DNA of 64,000 bases from Candidatus Enterenecus stercoripullorum. Lineage in GTDB: Bacteria; Bacillota; Clostridia; Oscillospirales; Oscillospiraceae. A model generated the notes under the pieces. It was not told the origin of the DNA. It made no database searches and saw nothing but the letters and a program-made list of their open reading frames with translations. Positions 42,860-52,293 of this stretch are shown piece after piece. The position numbers and the translations under genes are program-made. Where the stretch lies: positions 62,001 to 126,000 of the forward strand of contig DVKM01000057.1 in NCBI GenBank assembly GCA_018716015.1, in the 5' to 3' direction. Within the stretch, counting starts at the first letter, position 1, and the number at the start of each line of letters is the position of its first letter.

Positions 42860-43969
42860 AATCACCGCCCGGATGGCGGCTGCCGCGCACTCAACCTGAC
42901 GAATTTGGTTGAAGGCGGAAAAACTGACCCGAACGGTGCCGCTTTCCAGCGTCCCCGCCGTACGGTGGGCGATGGGCGCGCAGTGCAGTCCCGCCCGCAC
43001 CGCAATTCCCCTGCGGCTCAGGCCCGCTCCAATGGCCTCGCAGTCCATGCCATCCACCGTAAAGGAAAACAGCCCGCTCTGGCAGCTATGCCCGCGATAG
43101 ATCCGTATTCCCGAGATCCCCTCCAGTGCATCCATCATTCTGCGGCACAACATCTGCTCATGGCGTTGGATCCGTTCGATCCCCCTGCCGCGGACAAACC
43201 GCATGCCCGCCAGCAGTCCAGCGGCTCCGCAGACGTTCTGGGTTCCTGCCTCCAGCCGGTCCGGTAGGAAATCCGGCATCTGCTGGCTGTTGGATACACT
43301 GCCGGTGCCGCCGTAGAGCAGCGGCTGTGTCTGGGTGTTACACAGCAGCAGCCCGGTCCCCTGGGGACCATACAGCCCCTTGTGACCCGGCATGGCCACG
43401 AAGGCCGCCCCCCATCCGGTCAAATCTACCGGCAGGACGCCGGCAGACTGGGATGCGTCCACGATCAAGGGCTTTCCCCGCCGGCGGCACAGCGCCGCAA
43501 TCCGCTCCACGGGCTGAATGAAGCCAAACACATTGGAGACATGGTTACAGATAACTACATCCACCTCCTCTGTCAGCTCCCGCTCGAAGGCCTCGTACAC
43601 ACCGTCCGGGTCAAACAGGGGGCCCGCCGCTACCTTGACTCGGATGCGCTGGTCGCTGCATAGAGGGCGGGTGACCGCATTATGTTCATAACCTGAGATG
43701 AGTACAACGCTGCCCGGCCGCACCAGGGAGTGGATAGCCAAATTCAAAGCGTGGGTGGCGTTGCAGGTCAGCACCACCTGCTCGGGCTGCTCCACATGGA
43801 ACATCTGAGCCGCCGTCTCCCGGCAGCTATACATAATCTCCGCTGCCCGCATGCTGGCCCGATGCCCACCCCGCCCCGGACTGGCCAGGTGGGAGATCGC
43901 CCAGGCTGTGGATGAGGCCACACCGGCTGGCTTTTCCAAGGTCGTAGCCGCGCTGTCAAGGTAGATCAT
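42842..43969 (-). CDS. Class V aminotransferase, cysteine desulfurase/selenocysteine lyase-like
   Basis: A 375-aa PLP enzyme of the group related to EF2568 of Enterococcus (a NifS/SufS relative). The PLP Lys is K197 (MPGHKGLYGPQG), the PLP contacts are CNATHALN, DASQSAG and the Asn/His block CNHVSN; the mobile catalytic Cys is C330 (RAGLHC), as in SufS-type enzymes. Members sit near selenium or molybdenum-hydroxylase genes. Its partner here is DUF3343, whose stop overlaps the ATG by 4 nt. Supply of sulfur or selenium is inferred. Confidence 0.88.
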   Translation of the reverse strand: MIYLDSAATTLEKPAGVASSTAWAISHLASPGRGGHRASMRAAEIMYSCRETAAQMFHVEQPEQVVLTCNATHALNLAIHSLVRPGSVVLISGYEHNAVTRPLCSDQRIRVKVAAGPLFDPDGVYEAFERELTEEVDVVICNHVSNVFGFIQPVERIAALCRRRGKPLIVDASQSAGVLPVDLTGWGAAFVAMPGHKGLYGPQGTGLLLCNTQTQPLLYGGTGSVSNSQQMPDFLPDRLEAGTQNVCGAAGLLAGMRFVRGRGIERIQRHEQMLCRRMMDALEGISGIRIYRGHSCQSGLFSFTVDGMDCEAIGAGLSRRGIAVRAGLHCAPIAHRTAGTLESGTVRVSFSAFNQIRQVECAAAAIRAVIREGAR

Positions 43970-44220
43970 GTCTGCACCTCGCTATACATACCGTCCGCAT
44001 CCTGAAGAAACACCTGTTTTGGGGCCATTCCCTCCCGCTGCAACACACGAAGGGCATCGGTGAGACGGCGCTCGGATATCTTGACGCAGTAACCGCACCC
44101 CTCTTTCGAAATCAGTTTGGGCGAGCGCATGATATGGCCGTTGATCCCAGCCCGCTCCAAAATACGGGCCGTACGCTGGGCATAGGTCAGCGAGCGGCAG
44201 ATAATCAGGTAATAGATCAC
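43966..44220 (-). CDS. DUF3343 protein (putative Se/S carrier-like)
   Basis: An 84-aa DUF3343 protein. The GTG at 44220 is preceded by AGGGG; the Met-first frame at 44274 has no ribosome site. The Cys in LIICRSLTYAQ and the pair in GCGYCVKIS are conserved in the family, which resembles the C-terminal part of YedF-type proteins of selenium metabolism. It is coupled to the desulfurase downstream (ATGA) and to a 41-codon frame upstream (GTGA). Confidence 0.82.
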   Translation of the reverse strand: MIYYLIICRSLTYAQRTARILERAGINGHIMRSPKLISKEGCGYCVKISERRLTDALRVLQREGMAPKQVFLQDADGMYSEVQT

Positions 44221-44342
44221 GGCACTCTTCCCCTTCCTTTCTTTCCCGTTTCGGCACAGCCCCACGGCAGCCATCTGAACCGGTGCTCCAGCACAACCCC
44301 AAGGATCTCTCCGCCGTGGAGCAGATCGTGCGCAGTAGCCAT
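44217..44342 (-). CDS. Possible 41-aa protein leading the DUF3343-desulfurase operon
   Basis: An ATG-started frame of 41 codons. AGGAG lies nine nt before the ATG and the stop overlaps the DUF3343 GTG by 4 nt (GTGA), the same coupling as in the rest of the operon. The peptide has HDLLHGGEILGVVLEHRF, then WLPWGCAETG and a basic end. I do not recognise a family. The ribosome site is part of a terminator-like hairpin. The two translational signals make it more than a chance frame, but there is no homology evidence here. Confidence 0.45.
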   Translation of the reverse strand: MATAHDLLHGGEILGVVLEHRFRWLPWGCAETGKKGRGRVP

Positions 44343-44386
44343 ATTAAAACGCTCCTCTCAGGACAGTATATGTCCCGAGAGGAGCG
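44343..44386 (-). terminator. Terminator of ispF, possibly an attenuator of the next operon
   Basis: A 10-bp stem, one mismatch and 5 more pairs (44350-44365 with 44371-44386), followed on the minus strand by TTTTAAT. The 3' arm carries the AGGAG of the 41-codon frame whose ATG begins 7 nt after the stem. Confidence 0.7.
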
Positions 44387-44420
44387 CGTGTGCGTAAGTG
44401 CGTAAGGATATTGTCTTTTC

Positions 44421-44897
44421 TCACCGTTCCAAAAGAAGCGCCACCGCGTGGGCGGCCATCCCCTCTCCCTGCCCGGTGAAGCCAAGCCCTTCCTCCGTGG
44501 TGGCCTTTACATTGACCCGGTCAGGTTGGATACCTATGACCCTGGCCAGTTTTTCCCGCATCTGGGGGATAAAGGGCGCCAGTTTGGGGCGCTGGGCCAG
44601 TATAGTGGCGTCCACATTTTCCACCCTAAATCCCTGTTCCGCCAGCTTTTTCATTACCCGCTCCAGAAGAACCAGGCTGGAGATGCCTTCATAGGCCGGA
44701 TCGTTGTCGGGAAAGGCGTGCCCAATGTCCCACAGCCCCGCCCCACCCAGCAGCGCATCCATCACCGCGTGGGTAAGCACATCCGCGTCCGAGTGGCCCA
44801 GCAGACCCAGCACATAGGGAATTTCCACCCCGCCCAGAATCAGCTTTCGCTCCGGTGCCAGCCGGTGCACATCATAGCCGTGCCCAATGCGCATCAC
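44421..44897 (-). CDS. ispF: 2-C-methyl-D-erythritol 2,4-cyclodiphosphate synthase
   Basis: IspF closes the cyclodiphosphate ring in the MEP isoprenoid pathway. The protein is 158 aa with the zinc site GYDVHRL and the metal/substrate motifs [30 protein letters not shown], and the C-terminal [19 protein letters not shown]. Its ATG overlaps the ispD stop by 4 nt. Confidence 0.96.
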   Translation of the reverse strand: MMRIGHGYDVHRLAPERKLILGGVEIPYVLGLLGHSDADVLTHAVMDALLGGAGLWDIGHAFPDNDPAYEGISSLVLLERVMKKLAEQGFRVENVDATILAQRPKLAPFIPQMREKLARVIGIQPDRVNVKATTEEGLGFTGQGEGMAAHAVALLLER

Positions 44898-45613
44898 AAC
44901 ACCTCCCCGTCCAGCAACGCCTCGCCCCAGAGCAGATCTGCCGGGGTGGTCAACTTGATGTTCCGCTCATCCCCAGGCGTCAGGCTCACCCGCATGCCCA
45001 GCCGCTCCACTGCGGCGCAATCGTCCGTCAGCTCTACCCCATCATCCAGGGCCTTTTGCAGGGCAGCTCGGATCAGGGACGCCTCAAAAACCTGAGGTGT
45101 CTGGACTGCGTAGAGCTTCGCCCGGTCCAGCGTGCGCTCCACCAACCCATCTGAGGCCTCCTTAATGGTGTCCTTCACCGGGATGGCCGGCGCCGCCGCA
45201 CCGGTCTGGGACGCCTTGCAGATAGCGGCGGAAATCACCTTCCCTGTGACAAAGGGCCGGGCCCCGTCGTGAATGGCGATCAGCTGCGTGTCCCGGTGGA
45301 CCTCCAGGGTACCCATGCGGGCAGACTGGAGCCGGGTGTCTCCTCCCCGGATCACCTTGGAAGCCTTGGAGATCTGAAAATCCCGGCACAGGGCGGCCAC
45401 GTCCGCCACCAATTCCTCCCGGGTGACCACCACGATCTCGTCCACCTCCGGAGAACGCTCGAAGGCCAGCAGAGTGTGGACGATAACCGGGACGCCACCC
45501 AGCTCCCGCACAATCTTATCCTCCCCCATTCGGCTGGAAGTTCCTGCGGCGACCACAACGGCGGAGCAAAAGCCGATCTCCCGCTGTTTTTCCTTTCGTC
45601 TGAACCATCCCAT
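44894..45613 (-). CDS. ispD: 2-C-methyl-D-erythritol 4-phosphate cytidylyltransferase
   Basis: IspD makes CDP-methylerythritol from MEP and CTP. The protein is 239 aa. The nucleotide-binding AAGTSSRMG is at about 22-30, with HDGARPFV and the downstream VKDTIKEA block. An N-terminal extension of some 15 mostly charged residues precedes the fold. GGAGG lies upstream of the ATG at 45613. Confidence 0.95.
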   Translation of the reverse strand: MGWFRRKEKQREIGFCSAVVVAAGTSSRMGEDKIVRELGGVPVIVHTLLAFERSPEVDEIVVVTREELVADVAALCRDFQISKASKVIRGGDTRLQSARMGTLEVHRDTQLIAIHDGARPFVTGKVISAAICKASQTGAAAPAIPVKDTIKEASDGLVERTLDRAKLYAVQTPQVFEASLIRAALQKALDDGVELTDDCAAVERLGMRVSLTPGDERNIKLTTPADLLWGEALLDGEVL

Positions 45614-45648
45614 AATAAGGTTCCACCTCCGTCTTACCGCCTTACCGC

Positions 45649-45675
45649 AAAAAGGAGCCGGGCGGCTCCTTTTTT
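45649..45675 (-). terminator. Terminator of carD
   Basis: An 11-bp stem (45649-45659 with 45664-45674) with A-run and T-run on the two sides, so it works in both directions; on the minus strand it ends carD. Confidence 0.85.
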
Positions 45676-45682
45676 ATGTCTG

Positions 45683-46162
45683 TCAATGGGCGAGAATGCG
45701 GTCCACCCGCTCCTCCACCGTTTCATAAGGCAGGCTCTGGGCCAGCACCAGCTCTGAAATCAAGATTTGCTTGGCCGTATGGAGCATTTTCCGCTCCCCA
45801 GTGGACAGCCCCCGCTGGTGATCCCGGAAGGTCAGCCCCTTCACCACCCGAGCCACCTCCAGCAGGTCTCCGCTCTTGATGCGGGACATATTTTCCCGGT
45901 ACCTCCGGTTCCAGTTGGGCGTCATATCCACCTGGATATGTTCCATGGCCTGAATCAGTCTGGTTGCTTCCTGCCCGGACACCACAGGCCGCACCCCGAT
46001 CTCATCGGTGTTGTCGGTGGGAATCATGACCATCATATTACCATTGAACAGGTTCAAAAGATAGTAGTCCTTCACCACGCCGTTCACCTTCCGCTGCACA
46101 ATAGAGTCAATAACCCCGGCCCCGTGCATGGGATGAACGACCTTATCGCCAATCTGATACAC
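45683..46162 (-). CDS. CarD/CdnL-type RNA polymerase-binding regulator
   Basis: A 159-aa protein with an N-terminal CarD/TRCF RNA-polymerase interaction domain (YQIGDKVVHPMHGAGVIDSI) and a helical C-terminal DNA-binding part (about 70-155). CarD family members stabilise open promoter complexes, often at rRNA promoters. The GTG at 46162 has AGGAGG seven to eight nt upstream; the longer frame crosses the promoter. Confidence 0.9.
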   Translation of the reverse strand: MYQIGDKVVHPMHGAGVIDSIVQRKVNGVVKDYYLLNLFNGNMMVMIPTDNTDEIGVRPVVSGQEATRLIQAMEHIQVDMTPNWNRRYRENMSRIKSGDLLEVARVVKGLTFRDHQRGLSTGERKMLHTAKQILISELVLAQSLPYETVEERVDRILAH

Positions 46163-46198
46163 GTTCCCACCTCCTAATATGTATAAAATCACAAAAAT

Positions 46199-46227
46199 AT
46201 TATACGCTCTTTTTCTTTTCAACGCAA
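46199..46227 (-). promoter_or_regulatory. SigA-type promoter of the carD gene
   Basis: On the minus strand TTGCGT (46227-46222), 17 nt and a perfect TATAAT (46204-46199), in an A/T-rich region. Confidence 0.7.
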
Positions 46228-46302
46228 GTATTTTTCTATATTTATCTTTTATTTTTTACAAATGGCCAAAGAAAATCAGACAAAAGCGACAAAAAAGAAC
46301 AC

Positions 46303-46341
46303 AAAAAGACATGGCACACGCTTTTTACAGCGCGTGCCATG
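46303..46341 (-). terminator. Terminator of the lon-engB-FAH operon
   Basis: A 12-bp stem with one mismatch (46310-46321 with 46330-46341), followed on the minus strand by a run with five T (complement of 46303-46309). Confidence 0.8.
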
Positions 46342-46345
46342 GGGC

Positions 46346-47098
46346 TTAGAGGATTTGGTTTTTCAATATCCCGATTCCTTCCAGCTCCACCTCTACCACA
46401 TCCCCCGGTTTCATGAGGCCAATACCCGCTGGGGTACCAGTGGCCACCACATCTCCCGGTTCCAGAGTCATGGAGGCGGTGATGAATTCCAGCAGCTGGG
46501 GAATTTTGGTGAGGAACTGAGCGGTATTCCCCTGCTGTACAGCCTTTCCGTTCAGTCTGGTCTCCAGCTCCAGTGACCCCGGATCCACCTCATCCGTCAC
46601 CCAGGGACCTATGGGGCAGAAGCCGTCCATGGACTTTCCCCGGGTCCACTGCCCATCATGCTGCTGCACATCCCGTGCGGTGACATCATTCAGGCAGGTA
46701 TACCCCAGGATATAAGACGCAAAGTTTTCTGCCTTTACATCCTTTGCCCTGCGGCGAATCACTACGGCCAACTCCCCCTCATAGTCTAGACGGCCGACGA
46801 AGGCAGGGGCATGGATGCCTCCGCCTGGCCGGTTAACAGTGTTGGGTCCCTTGAGAAACAGCACCGGAAATCCAGGGGGCTCGCCCCCCATTTCCCGGGC
46901 GTGATCCGCATAATTTTTCCCCACGCAGACAACCTTGCTGGGGGTACACGGTGCAAGCAGGGCACACTGTTCCAGGGGGAATACCCCACCGTCGTACACC
47001 AGCTCCTCATAGGGAGTTCCATGAAGGGTCAGAACCTCCCCGTCCCGAATTACGCCCCAACGCACAGCGCCGTCCACCTCTACTCTGACATACCTCAC
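46346..47098 (-). CDS. Fumarylacetoacetate hydrolase family protein
   Basis: A 250-aa FAH-fold enzyme. It shows KVVCVGKNYADHARE, the metal ligands in RLDYEGELAVVI and NDVTARDVQQ, and TGTPAGIG near the C-terminus. Known activities of close relatives are acylpyruvate hydrolysis or oxaloacetate tautomerisation/decarboxylation; the substrate here is open. The GTG at 47098 overlaps the engB stop by 4 nt with a ribosome site eight nt upstream. Confidence 0.88.
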   Translation of the reverse strand: MRYVRVEVDGAVRWGVIRDGEVLTLHGTPYEELVYDGGVFPLEQCALLAPCTPSKVVCVGKNYADHAREMGGEPPGFPVLFLKGPNTVNRPGGGIHAPAFVGRLDYEGELAVVIRRRAKDVKAENFASYILGYTCLNDVTARDVQQHDGQWTRGKSMDGFCPIGPWVTDEVDPGSLELETRLNGKAVQQGNTAQFLTKIPQLLEFITASMTLEPGDVVATGTPAGIGLMKPGDVVEVELEGIGILKNQIL

Positions 47099-47709
47099 AG
47101 CACACACTCCCCTCTCCAGTTGGCTACATGGTTCAAAATCTGGTCCAGCAGCTTCTGCCTGCCCTCCCCCTTCTGGGCGGAAAATGGAATGACCGGCACG
47201 GACTGAGGCAGCTCCAGCACCTGGGCGATCTGCCCCAGATTGGGCTGAACTTCACTCTTTTTCAGCTTATCCAATTTATTTACCACCACGGTGTAGGACT
47301 TCCCTGTGGCCTGGAAGAAATCGGACATGGTCCGGTCGTCCGCAGTGGGCTTATGCCTGGCGTCCACCACCAGGATTCCCAGGGTCATCAGGCTGGTGTC
47401 GGCAAACCACGCCTCAATGAGCCGCCCCCAGCGATCCCGTTCCTGCTTGGATACCTTGGCGTATCCATATCCGGGCAAATCGATCAGATAGAATTGCCCA
47501 TCGATGAGATAATAGTTGATGTGGGTGGTCTTTCCCGGTGCGGCCCCCACCCGGGCCAGATTCTTCCGGTTCAGCAGGCGGTTGATCACCGAGGATTTTC
47601 CCACATTGGAGCGCCCGGCAAATACCACCTGGGGCAGTCTGTCCCTGGGGAAATCCCCGGGGCGGGCGGCAGAGCGGACGAACTGCGCCTGGTTGAGATT
47701 TACTTTCAT
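47095..47709 (-). CDS. engB: Ribosome biogenesis GTPase EngB (YsxC)
   Basis: EngB helps assemble the 50S subunit. The protein is 204 aa: G1 GRSNVGKSS, G3 DLPGYGYAK, G4 NKLDK. The ATG at 47709 has GGGAG seven nt upstream; a GTG at 47730 that overlaps the lon stop is less likely. The lon-engB order is common in Firmicutes. Confidence 0.95.
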   Translation of the reverse strand: MKVNLNQAQFVRSAARPGDFPRDRLPQVVFAGRSNVGKSSVINRLLNRKNLARVGAAPGKTTHINYYLIDGQFYLIDLPGYGYAKVSKQERDRWGRLIEAWFADTSLMTLGILVVDARHKPTADDRTMSDFFQATGKSYTVVVNKLDKLKKSEVQPNLGQIAQVLELPQSVPVIPFSAQKGEGRQKLLDQILNHVANWRGECVL

Positions 47710-47726
47710 AGAATTTCTCCCATCAG

Positions 47727-50144
47727 TCACTGTCTCAAGGTAGGCTGGCCTCTCTGGGCCTGACAGGGCTCAGGATGGATCCCGCCCCCGGCCATGACCG
47801 CCTCAGGAGTTCCGGCCAGCGCACCTGCAAGCACTTCATCCACCTGCTTCACCGGCACGAAATGGAGGGCCGAGCGAACCGTCTGGTCAATCTCAGCCAG
47901 ATCCCGCTGGTTGTCCGCGGGGATGAACACCGTGCTGATGCCGCTGCGCAAAGCCGCCATGGTCTTCTCCCGCAGCCCGCCAATGGCCAGCACCCGGCCC
48001 CGCAAAGTCACCTCACCCGTCATGGCCACATCCCGGCGCACGGGGATGCCCGTCAACGCGGACACCATGGCGGTGGTGATGGCCACGCCGGCAGAGGGTC
48101 CATCCTTGGGTATAGCCCCCTCCGGGAAGTGGACGTGGATGTCCTTGGTCTTGTAGAAGTCGCCGTCCACCCCCAGCTGGGCCGCCTGGCTGCGGATGTA
48201 GGACAAAGCCGCCCGGGCAGATTCCTTCATCACATCGCCCAGATTGCCCGTCAGCTCCACCTTTCCGCTGCCGTCCACCACATTGACCTCCACCTCCAGG
48301 ATCTCGCCGCCCACCGAGGTCCAGGCCAGGCCGTTCACCACGCCCACCAGGGGCTCGCCGCCCACCGGATCTTCATGATAGCGGCGCACACCTAAATATT
48401 CCTCCAGGTCTTTCTCTGTCAGCCTAATTTGCTTTACGCCATCAGATACCACCCGCATTGCGGCCTTGCGGCACAGTGCTGCAAGCTGACGCTCCAGAAT
48501 GCGCACGCCGGACTCCCTGGCATAGCCCGAGATGATCTTCCGCATCGCGCCGTCAGACACCTTCAGCTGGGTCCTGCCCAGCCCGTGCCGCTTTAGCTGC
48601 CGGGGTAGCAGGTACCGCTTGGCGATCTGCACCTTTTCCTCGTCGGTGTAGCTGGACAGCTCAATCACCTCCATCCGGTCCAGCAGCGGCCTGGGGATGG
48701 TGTCGGTGGTATTGGCAGTGGTGATGAACAGCACGTCGGACAGGTCGAAGGGCAGCTCCAGATAATGGTCCCGGAAGGTACTGTTCTGCTCGGTATCCAG
48801 TACCTCCAACAGCGCGGAGGCCGGATCGCCCCGGTAGTCGCTGCCCAGCTTGTCGATCTCATCCAGCAACAGCACCGGGTTGGCGCTTCCCGCCTGGCGG
48901 ATGCCGGCGATGATACGCCCCGGCATGGCCCCCACATAGGTCTTGCGATGGCCACGGATTTCCGCCTCGTCATGGACGCCCCCCAGGGAGATCCGGGCCA
49001 GCTTCCGGTTCATGGCCCGAGCCACGCTCATAGCGATGGAGGTCTTTCCCACCCCGGGCGGGCCCACCAGGCACAGCACCTGGCTTTTCAGCTCAGGAGC
49101 CAGCTGCTTGACCGCCACGAACTCCAAAATCCGCTCCTTGACCTTCTCCAGTCCGAAGTGGTCGGCATTGAGGGCCTTGGACACCGCACTAACACTAACC
49201 CGCTGCTTGGTTTTCACATTCCAGGGCAGCTCCAGGCAGGTATCCAGATACCCCCGGATAACGGCGGCCTCCGAGGAGCCGAAGGGTTGCTTCTCCAAAT
49301 AGGCAATCTCCTTGTTTAGCTTCTCCCGGACCTCGTCGGAAAGATCGGCCTGGGCTACCTTTTTCCGGTACTCCTCCACTTCGTCGTTCTCGTCCCGGCC
49401 GCCCAGTTCCCGCTGGATGACCCGCAGCTGCTCCCGTAGAACATAGTCCCGCTGGTTATCCGCCATCTGCTCGTGGATCTTGGTCTCTAGCTCAGTCTCC
49501 ACCTCCAGGATCTCTACCTCCCGGGTGAGGATCCTGCTGAGCTTCTCCAGCCGCCTGGCCGGGCGCAGCTCCTCCAATATCGCCTGCTTATCCTCGAAGC
49601 GCAGGGGCAGATTCTGTGCCGTATAGTCGGAAATGTAGGCCGGATCGCTGCTGGCCAGCAGTTTCATATAGACCTCCGGCGTCACCCGGTCGGACAGCTC
49701 AGTGTATCGTTCCACCAGGGTATAGATCTGCCGGATCATGGCCTCTGTGCGGGGGGAGTTGGTCTTCGGCGCAGGCCGCCGGGGCAACAGCTCCACCTGG
49801 GCAATCAGTGTGGGATCCGCCGCCGTCAGGTTCAGCAGCCGGCCCCGACTGAGACCCTCCACCATCACCCGCACACCGTTTTCCGGAAGGCGCAGGATCT
49901 GCTTAACCACGGCTACCGTGCCAATCTCATAGAGGTCCGGCTGCCGGGGTTTTTCCGCCGCTGGGTCCCGCTGAGTCACTAGGAAAACCTCCCGGGCTCC
50001 GGCCATCGCCTCCTCCAGTGCCCGGATCGACGCCTCCCGGCCAACGTCAAAATGCAGCAACAGATTGGGGAATACCGTGATCCCCCGCAAGGCGAGGGCA
50101 GGCATGGTGGCCTGCGTCTTTGCGGTCTTGTTTTGCTCGATCAT
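47727..50144 (-). CDS. lon: ATP-dependent protease Lon
   Basis: An 805-aa Lon with the N-terminal substrate domain (about 15-210), coiled region, AAA+ with GPPGVGKTS, and the protease domain with the catalytic Ser in PKDGPSAGVAI and the Lys near GGLREKTMAA. The ATG at 50144 follows AAGGAGG by eight nt; a TTG/ATG frame nine codons upstream contains that site. The C-terminal 20 residues after the family end are a loose tail. Starts the lon-engB-FAH operon. Confidence 0.96.
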   Translation of the reverse strand: MIEQNKTAKTQATMPALALRGITVFPNLLLHFDVGREASIRALEEAMAGAREVFLVTQRDPAAEKPRQPDLYEIGTVAVVKQILRLPENGVRVMVEGLSRGRLLNLTAADPTLIAQVELLPRRPAPKTNSPRTEAMIRQIYTLVERYTELSDRVTPEVYMKLLASSDPAYISDYTAQNLPLRFEDKQAILEELRPARRLEKLSRILTREVEILEVETELETKIHEQMADNQRDYVLREQLRVIQRELGGRDENDEVEEYRKKVAQADLSDEVREKLNKEIAYLEKQPFGSSEAAVIRGYLDTCLELPWNVKTKQRVSVSAVSKALNADHFGLEKVKERILEFVAVKQLAPELKSQVLCLVGPPGVGKTSIAMSVARAMNRKLARISLGGVHDEAEIRGHRKTYVGAMPGRIIAGIRQAGSANPVLLLDEIDKLGSDYRGDPASALLEVLDTEQNSTFRDHYLELPFDLSDVLFITTANTTDTIPRPLLDRMEVIELSSYTDEEKVQIAKRYLLPRQLKRHGLGRTQLKVSDGAMRKIISGYARESGVRILERQLAALCRKAAMRVVSDGVKQIRLTEKDLEEYLGVRRYHEDPVGGEPLVGVVNGLAWTSVGGEILEVEVNVVDGSGKVELTGNLGDVMKESARAALSYIRSQAAQLGVDGDFYKTKDIHVHFPEGAIPKDGPSAGVAITTAMVSALTGIPVRRDVAMTGEVTLRGRVLAIGGLREKTMAALRSGISTVFIPADNQRDLAEIDQTVRSALHFVPVKQVDEVLAGALAGTPEAVMAGGGIHPEPCQAQRGQPTLRQ

Positions 50145-50178
50145 GGTGATTACCTCCTTGGTCAGCTCCAACAGAACG

Positions 50179-50207
50179 CAAAGGGGCGAGCTAAGCCCGC
50201 CCCTTTG
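50179..50207 (-). terminator. Terminator-like hairpin between clpX and lon
   Basis: A perfect 10-bp stem (50179-50188 with 50198-50207) with a 9-nt loop and only a weak T content behind it. Partial termination is likely. Confidence 0.5.
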
Positions 50208-50219
50208 GTTATCATAGTT

Positions 50220-51545
50220 TTAGGATACATTTTTGCCTCTGGACGACTTCTTGCCGCCCTGCTCCGCGCGCAGGTCCGCCGCACCCAGGCGGGGGCGTGC
50301 GGGACGATCCTCCTGCCGTTCCAGAATGGGCTCGCCCTGTCCGCGAATGGCCTGGTCTGTCACCGTCACCTTGGAAATAGTGGGATCCGAGGGCACCTGG
50401 TACATCACAGGGGTCATGACTTCTTCCAGCACAGCCCGCAGGCCCCGGGCGCCGATCTTGCGCTCCACCGCCTTGTCCGCGGCGGCAGCCAGCGCCTCCG
50501 GGGTAAATTCCAGCTCTACATTGTCATATTCCAGCAGCTTTTTATACTGCTTGACCAGGGCGTTCTTGGGTTTCGTCAGAATCTGCACCAGCTGATCCCG
50601 GTCCAGCGCTTTCAGCGCGGTGATAACGGGCAGACGGCCCACCAGCTCAGGGATTATGCCGAACTTCAGCAGATCGTGGGGCTGCACCTCCTTGAAAAGA
50701 TCAGCCTGCTCTTTTTCCGCCTTGGTCTGGATATCCGCGCCAAAGCCAATGCTCTTTTGATTCATGCGCCGCTCGATGATCTTCTCCAGCCCGTCAAAGG
50801 CGCCGCCGCAGATGAACAGAATATTTTTGGTATCTACCTGCAAGAATTCCTGATGAGGGTGCTTGCGGCCGCCCTGGGGCGGGACGTTGGCCACGGTGCC
50901 CTCCAGAATCTTCAGCAGCGCCTGCTGGACGCCTTCGCCGGAGACGTCTCGGGTGATGGAGGTGTTCTCGCTCTTGCGGGCAATTTTGTCGATCTCGTCC
51001 ACATAGATGATGCCCCGCTGAGCCAACTCGATGTCGTAGTCGGCGGCCTGGACCAGACGCAGCAGAATGTTCTCCACATCGTCGCCCACATAACCGGCCT
51101 CGGTCAGCGTGGTGGCGTCGGCGATGGCAAAGGGGACCTTCAGGATACGGGCCAGGGTCTGGGCAAACAGCGTTTTGCCGCAGCCTGTGGGGCCAATGAG
51201 CAGGATGTTGCTCTTTTGAAGCTCCACATCGTCCCCGCCGCCAAAATAGATCCGCTTATAGTGGTTGTACACAGCTACGGACAGGGCGATCTTCGCATCC
51301 TCCTGCCCGATGATATACTCATCCAACACTCCACAGATCTCCTGTGGGGTAGGGATTACATCCGGCACATCCAGGTCCAGCGATGCGCTATTCTCATCAA
51401 GTTCTTCCTCATTGAGGATATTCATGCACAGCCGCACACACTCGTTGCAGATATACGCACCGGGACCCGCAATGATGCGCTCCACCTGGTCCTGATGCTT
51501 TCCGCAAAACGAGCAGCGCACCGACCTGTATTCATCTCGAGCCAT
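50220..51545 (-). CDS. clpX: ATP-dependent Clp protease ATP-binding subunit ClpX
   Basis: ClpX unfolds substrates for ClpP. The protein is 441 aa: N-terminal zinc finger (CSFCG with CNECVRLC), Walker A GPTGCGKT, Walker [17 protein letters not shown]-type ClpP loop as KSIGFGA, and the sensor 2 segment. The ATG at 51545 is chosen because the zinc domain begins there. clpP is 64 nt upstream. Confidence 0.96.
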   Translation of the reverse strand: MARDEYRSVRCSFCGKHQDQVERIIAGPGAYICNECVRLCMNILNEEELDENSASLDLDVPDVIPTPQEICGVLDEYIIGQEDAKIALSVAVYNHYKRIYFGGGDDVELQKSNILLIGPTGCGKTLFAQTLARILKVPFAIADATTLTEAGYVGDDVENILLRLVQAADYDIELAQRGIIYVDEIDKIARKSENTSITRDVSGEGVQQALLKILEGTVANVPPQGGRKHPHQEFLQVDTKNILFICGGAFDGLEKIIERRMNQKSIGFGADIQTKAEKEQADLFKEVQPHDLLKFGIIPELVGRLPVITALKALDRDQLVQILTKPKNALVKQYKKLLEYDNVELEFTPEALAAAADKAVERKIGARGLRAVLEEVMTPVMYQVPSDPTISKVTVTDQAIRGQGEPILERQEDRPARPRLGAADLRAEQGGKKSSRGKNVS

Positions 51546-51572
51546 GACTTCACTTCCCTTCAAAAAGTGCCG

Positions 51573-51602
51573 AAGAGCGGAAGATTTCCCTTCCGCTCTT
51601 CC
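51573..51602 (-). terminator. Hairpin between clpP and clpX
   Basis: A perfect 12-bp stem (51573-51584 with 51591-51602) with six-nt loop; a T-run occurs only some bases later. It could lower clpX transcription relative to clpP or protect the 3' end. Confidence 0.5.
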
Positions 51603-51609
51603 CACACGC

Positions 51610-52191
51610 TCAGCGGTTTTTGATTACCTTGTCGATCAGACCGTAGTCTAGAGCCTCCTGGGCGCTCATGAAGTTATCCCGCTCGCAGTCGGCTGTGACC
51701 TGTTCCACGCTCTTACCGGTGTTGTCAGCCAGGATCTGGTTCATCCGCCGCTTAATGGTCTCCAACCGGCGCAGATGCAGGGCCATATCGGTGATCTGTC
51801 CCTGGGTGCCCGCAGAGGGCTGGTGAATCATGATCTCGGCATTGGGCAGGGCCAGGCGCTTGCCTTTGGTCCCGGAGGACAGCAGGAACGCCCCCATGGA
51901 AGCGGCCATACCAATGCAGATGGTGGACACATCACATTTGATGTACTGCATGGTGTCATAGATGGCCATGCCGTCTGTGACGGACCCGCCGGGGCTGTTG
52001 ATGTAGAATTGAATATCCTTATCGGGATCCTGGGCCTCCAGATAGAGCAGCTGGGCCACCACCAGGGATGCGGTGGTGGCGTTCACCTCTTCTCCCAAAA
52101 AAATGATACGGTCATTGAGCAGACGGGAAAAAATATCATAGGACCGCTCGCCGCGGCTGGTCTGCTCTACAACATAAGGCACTAAACTCAT
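51610..52191 (-). CDS. clpP: ATP-dependent Clp protease proteolytic subunit
   Basis: ClpP of 193 aa with the catalytic triad at the standard numbers S98 (GMAASMGAF), H123 (MIHQPSAG) and D172 (DCERDNFM). AAGGAG precedes the ATG. The order tig-clpP-clpX-lon is common, so unfolding and degradation genes lie together. Confidence 0.97.
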   Translation of the reverse strand: MSLVPYVVEQTSRGERSYDIFSRLLNDRIIFLGEEVNATTASLVVAQLLYLEAQDPDKDIQFYINSPGGSVTDGMAIYDTMQYIKCDVSTICIGMAASMGAFLLSSGTKGKRLALPNAEIMIHQPSAGTQGQITDMALHLRRLETIKRRMNQILADNTGKSVEQVTADCERDNFMSAQEALDYGLIDKVIKNR

Positions 52192-52293
52192 AATGAACGC
52201 TCCTTTTCGTGGAAATTTTAGAAATACCAGTCCATTATGCCCATAGAACCGGGGTTCTTATTCCTCCACTCTCCCAAACCGGACGCCACACTT

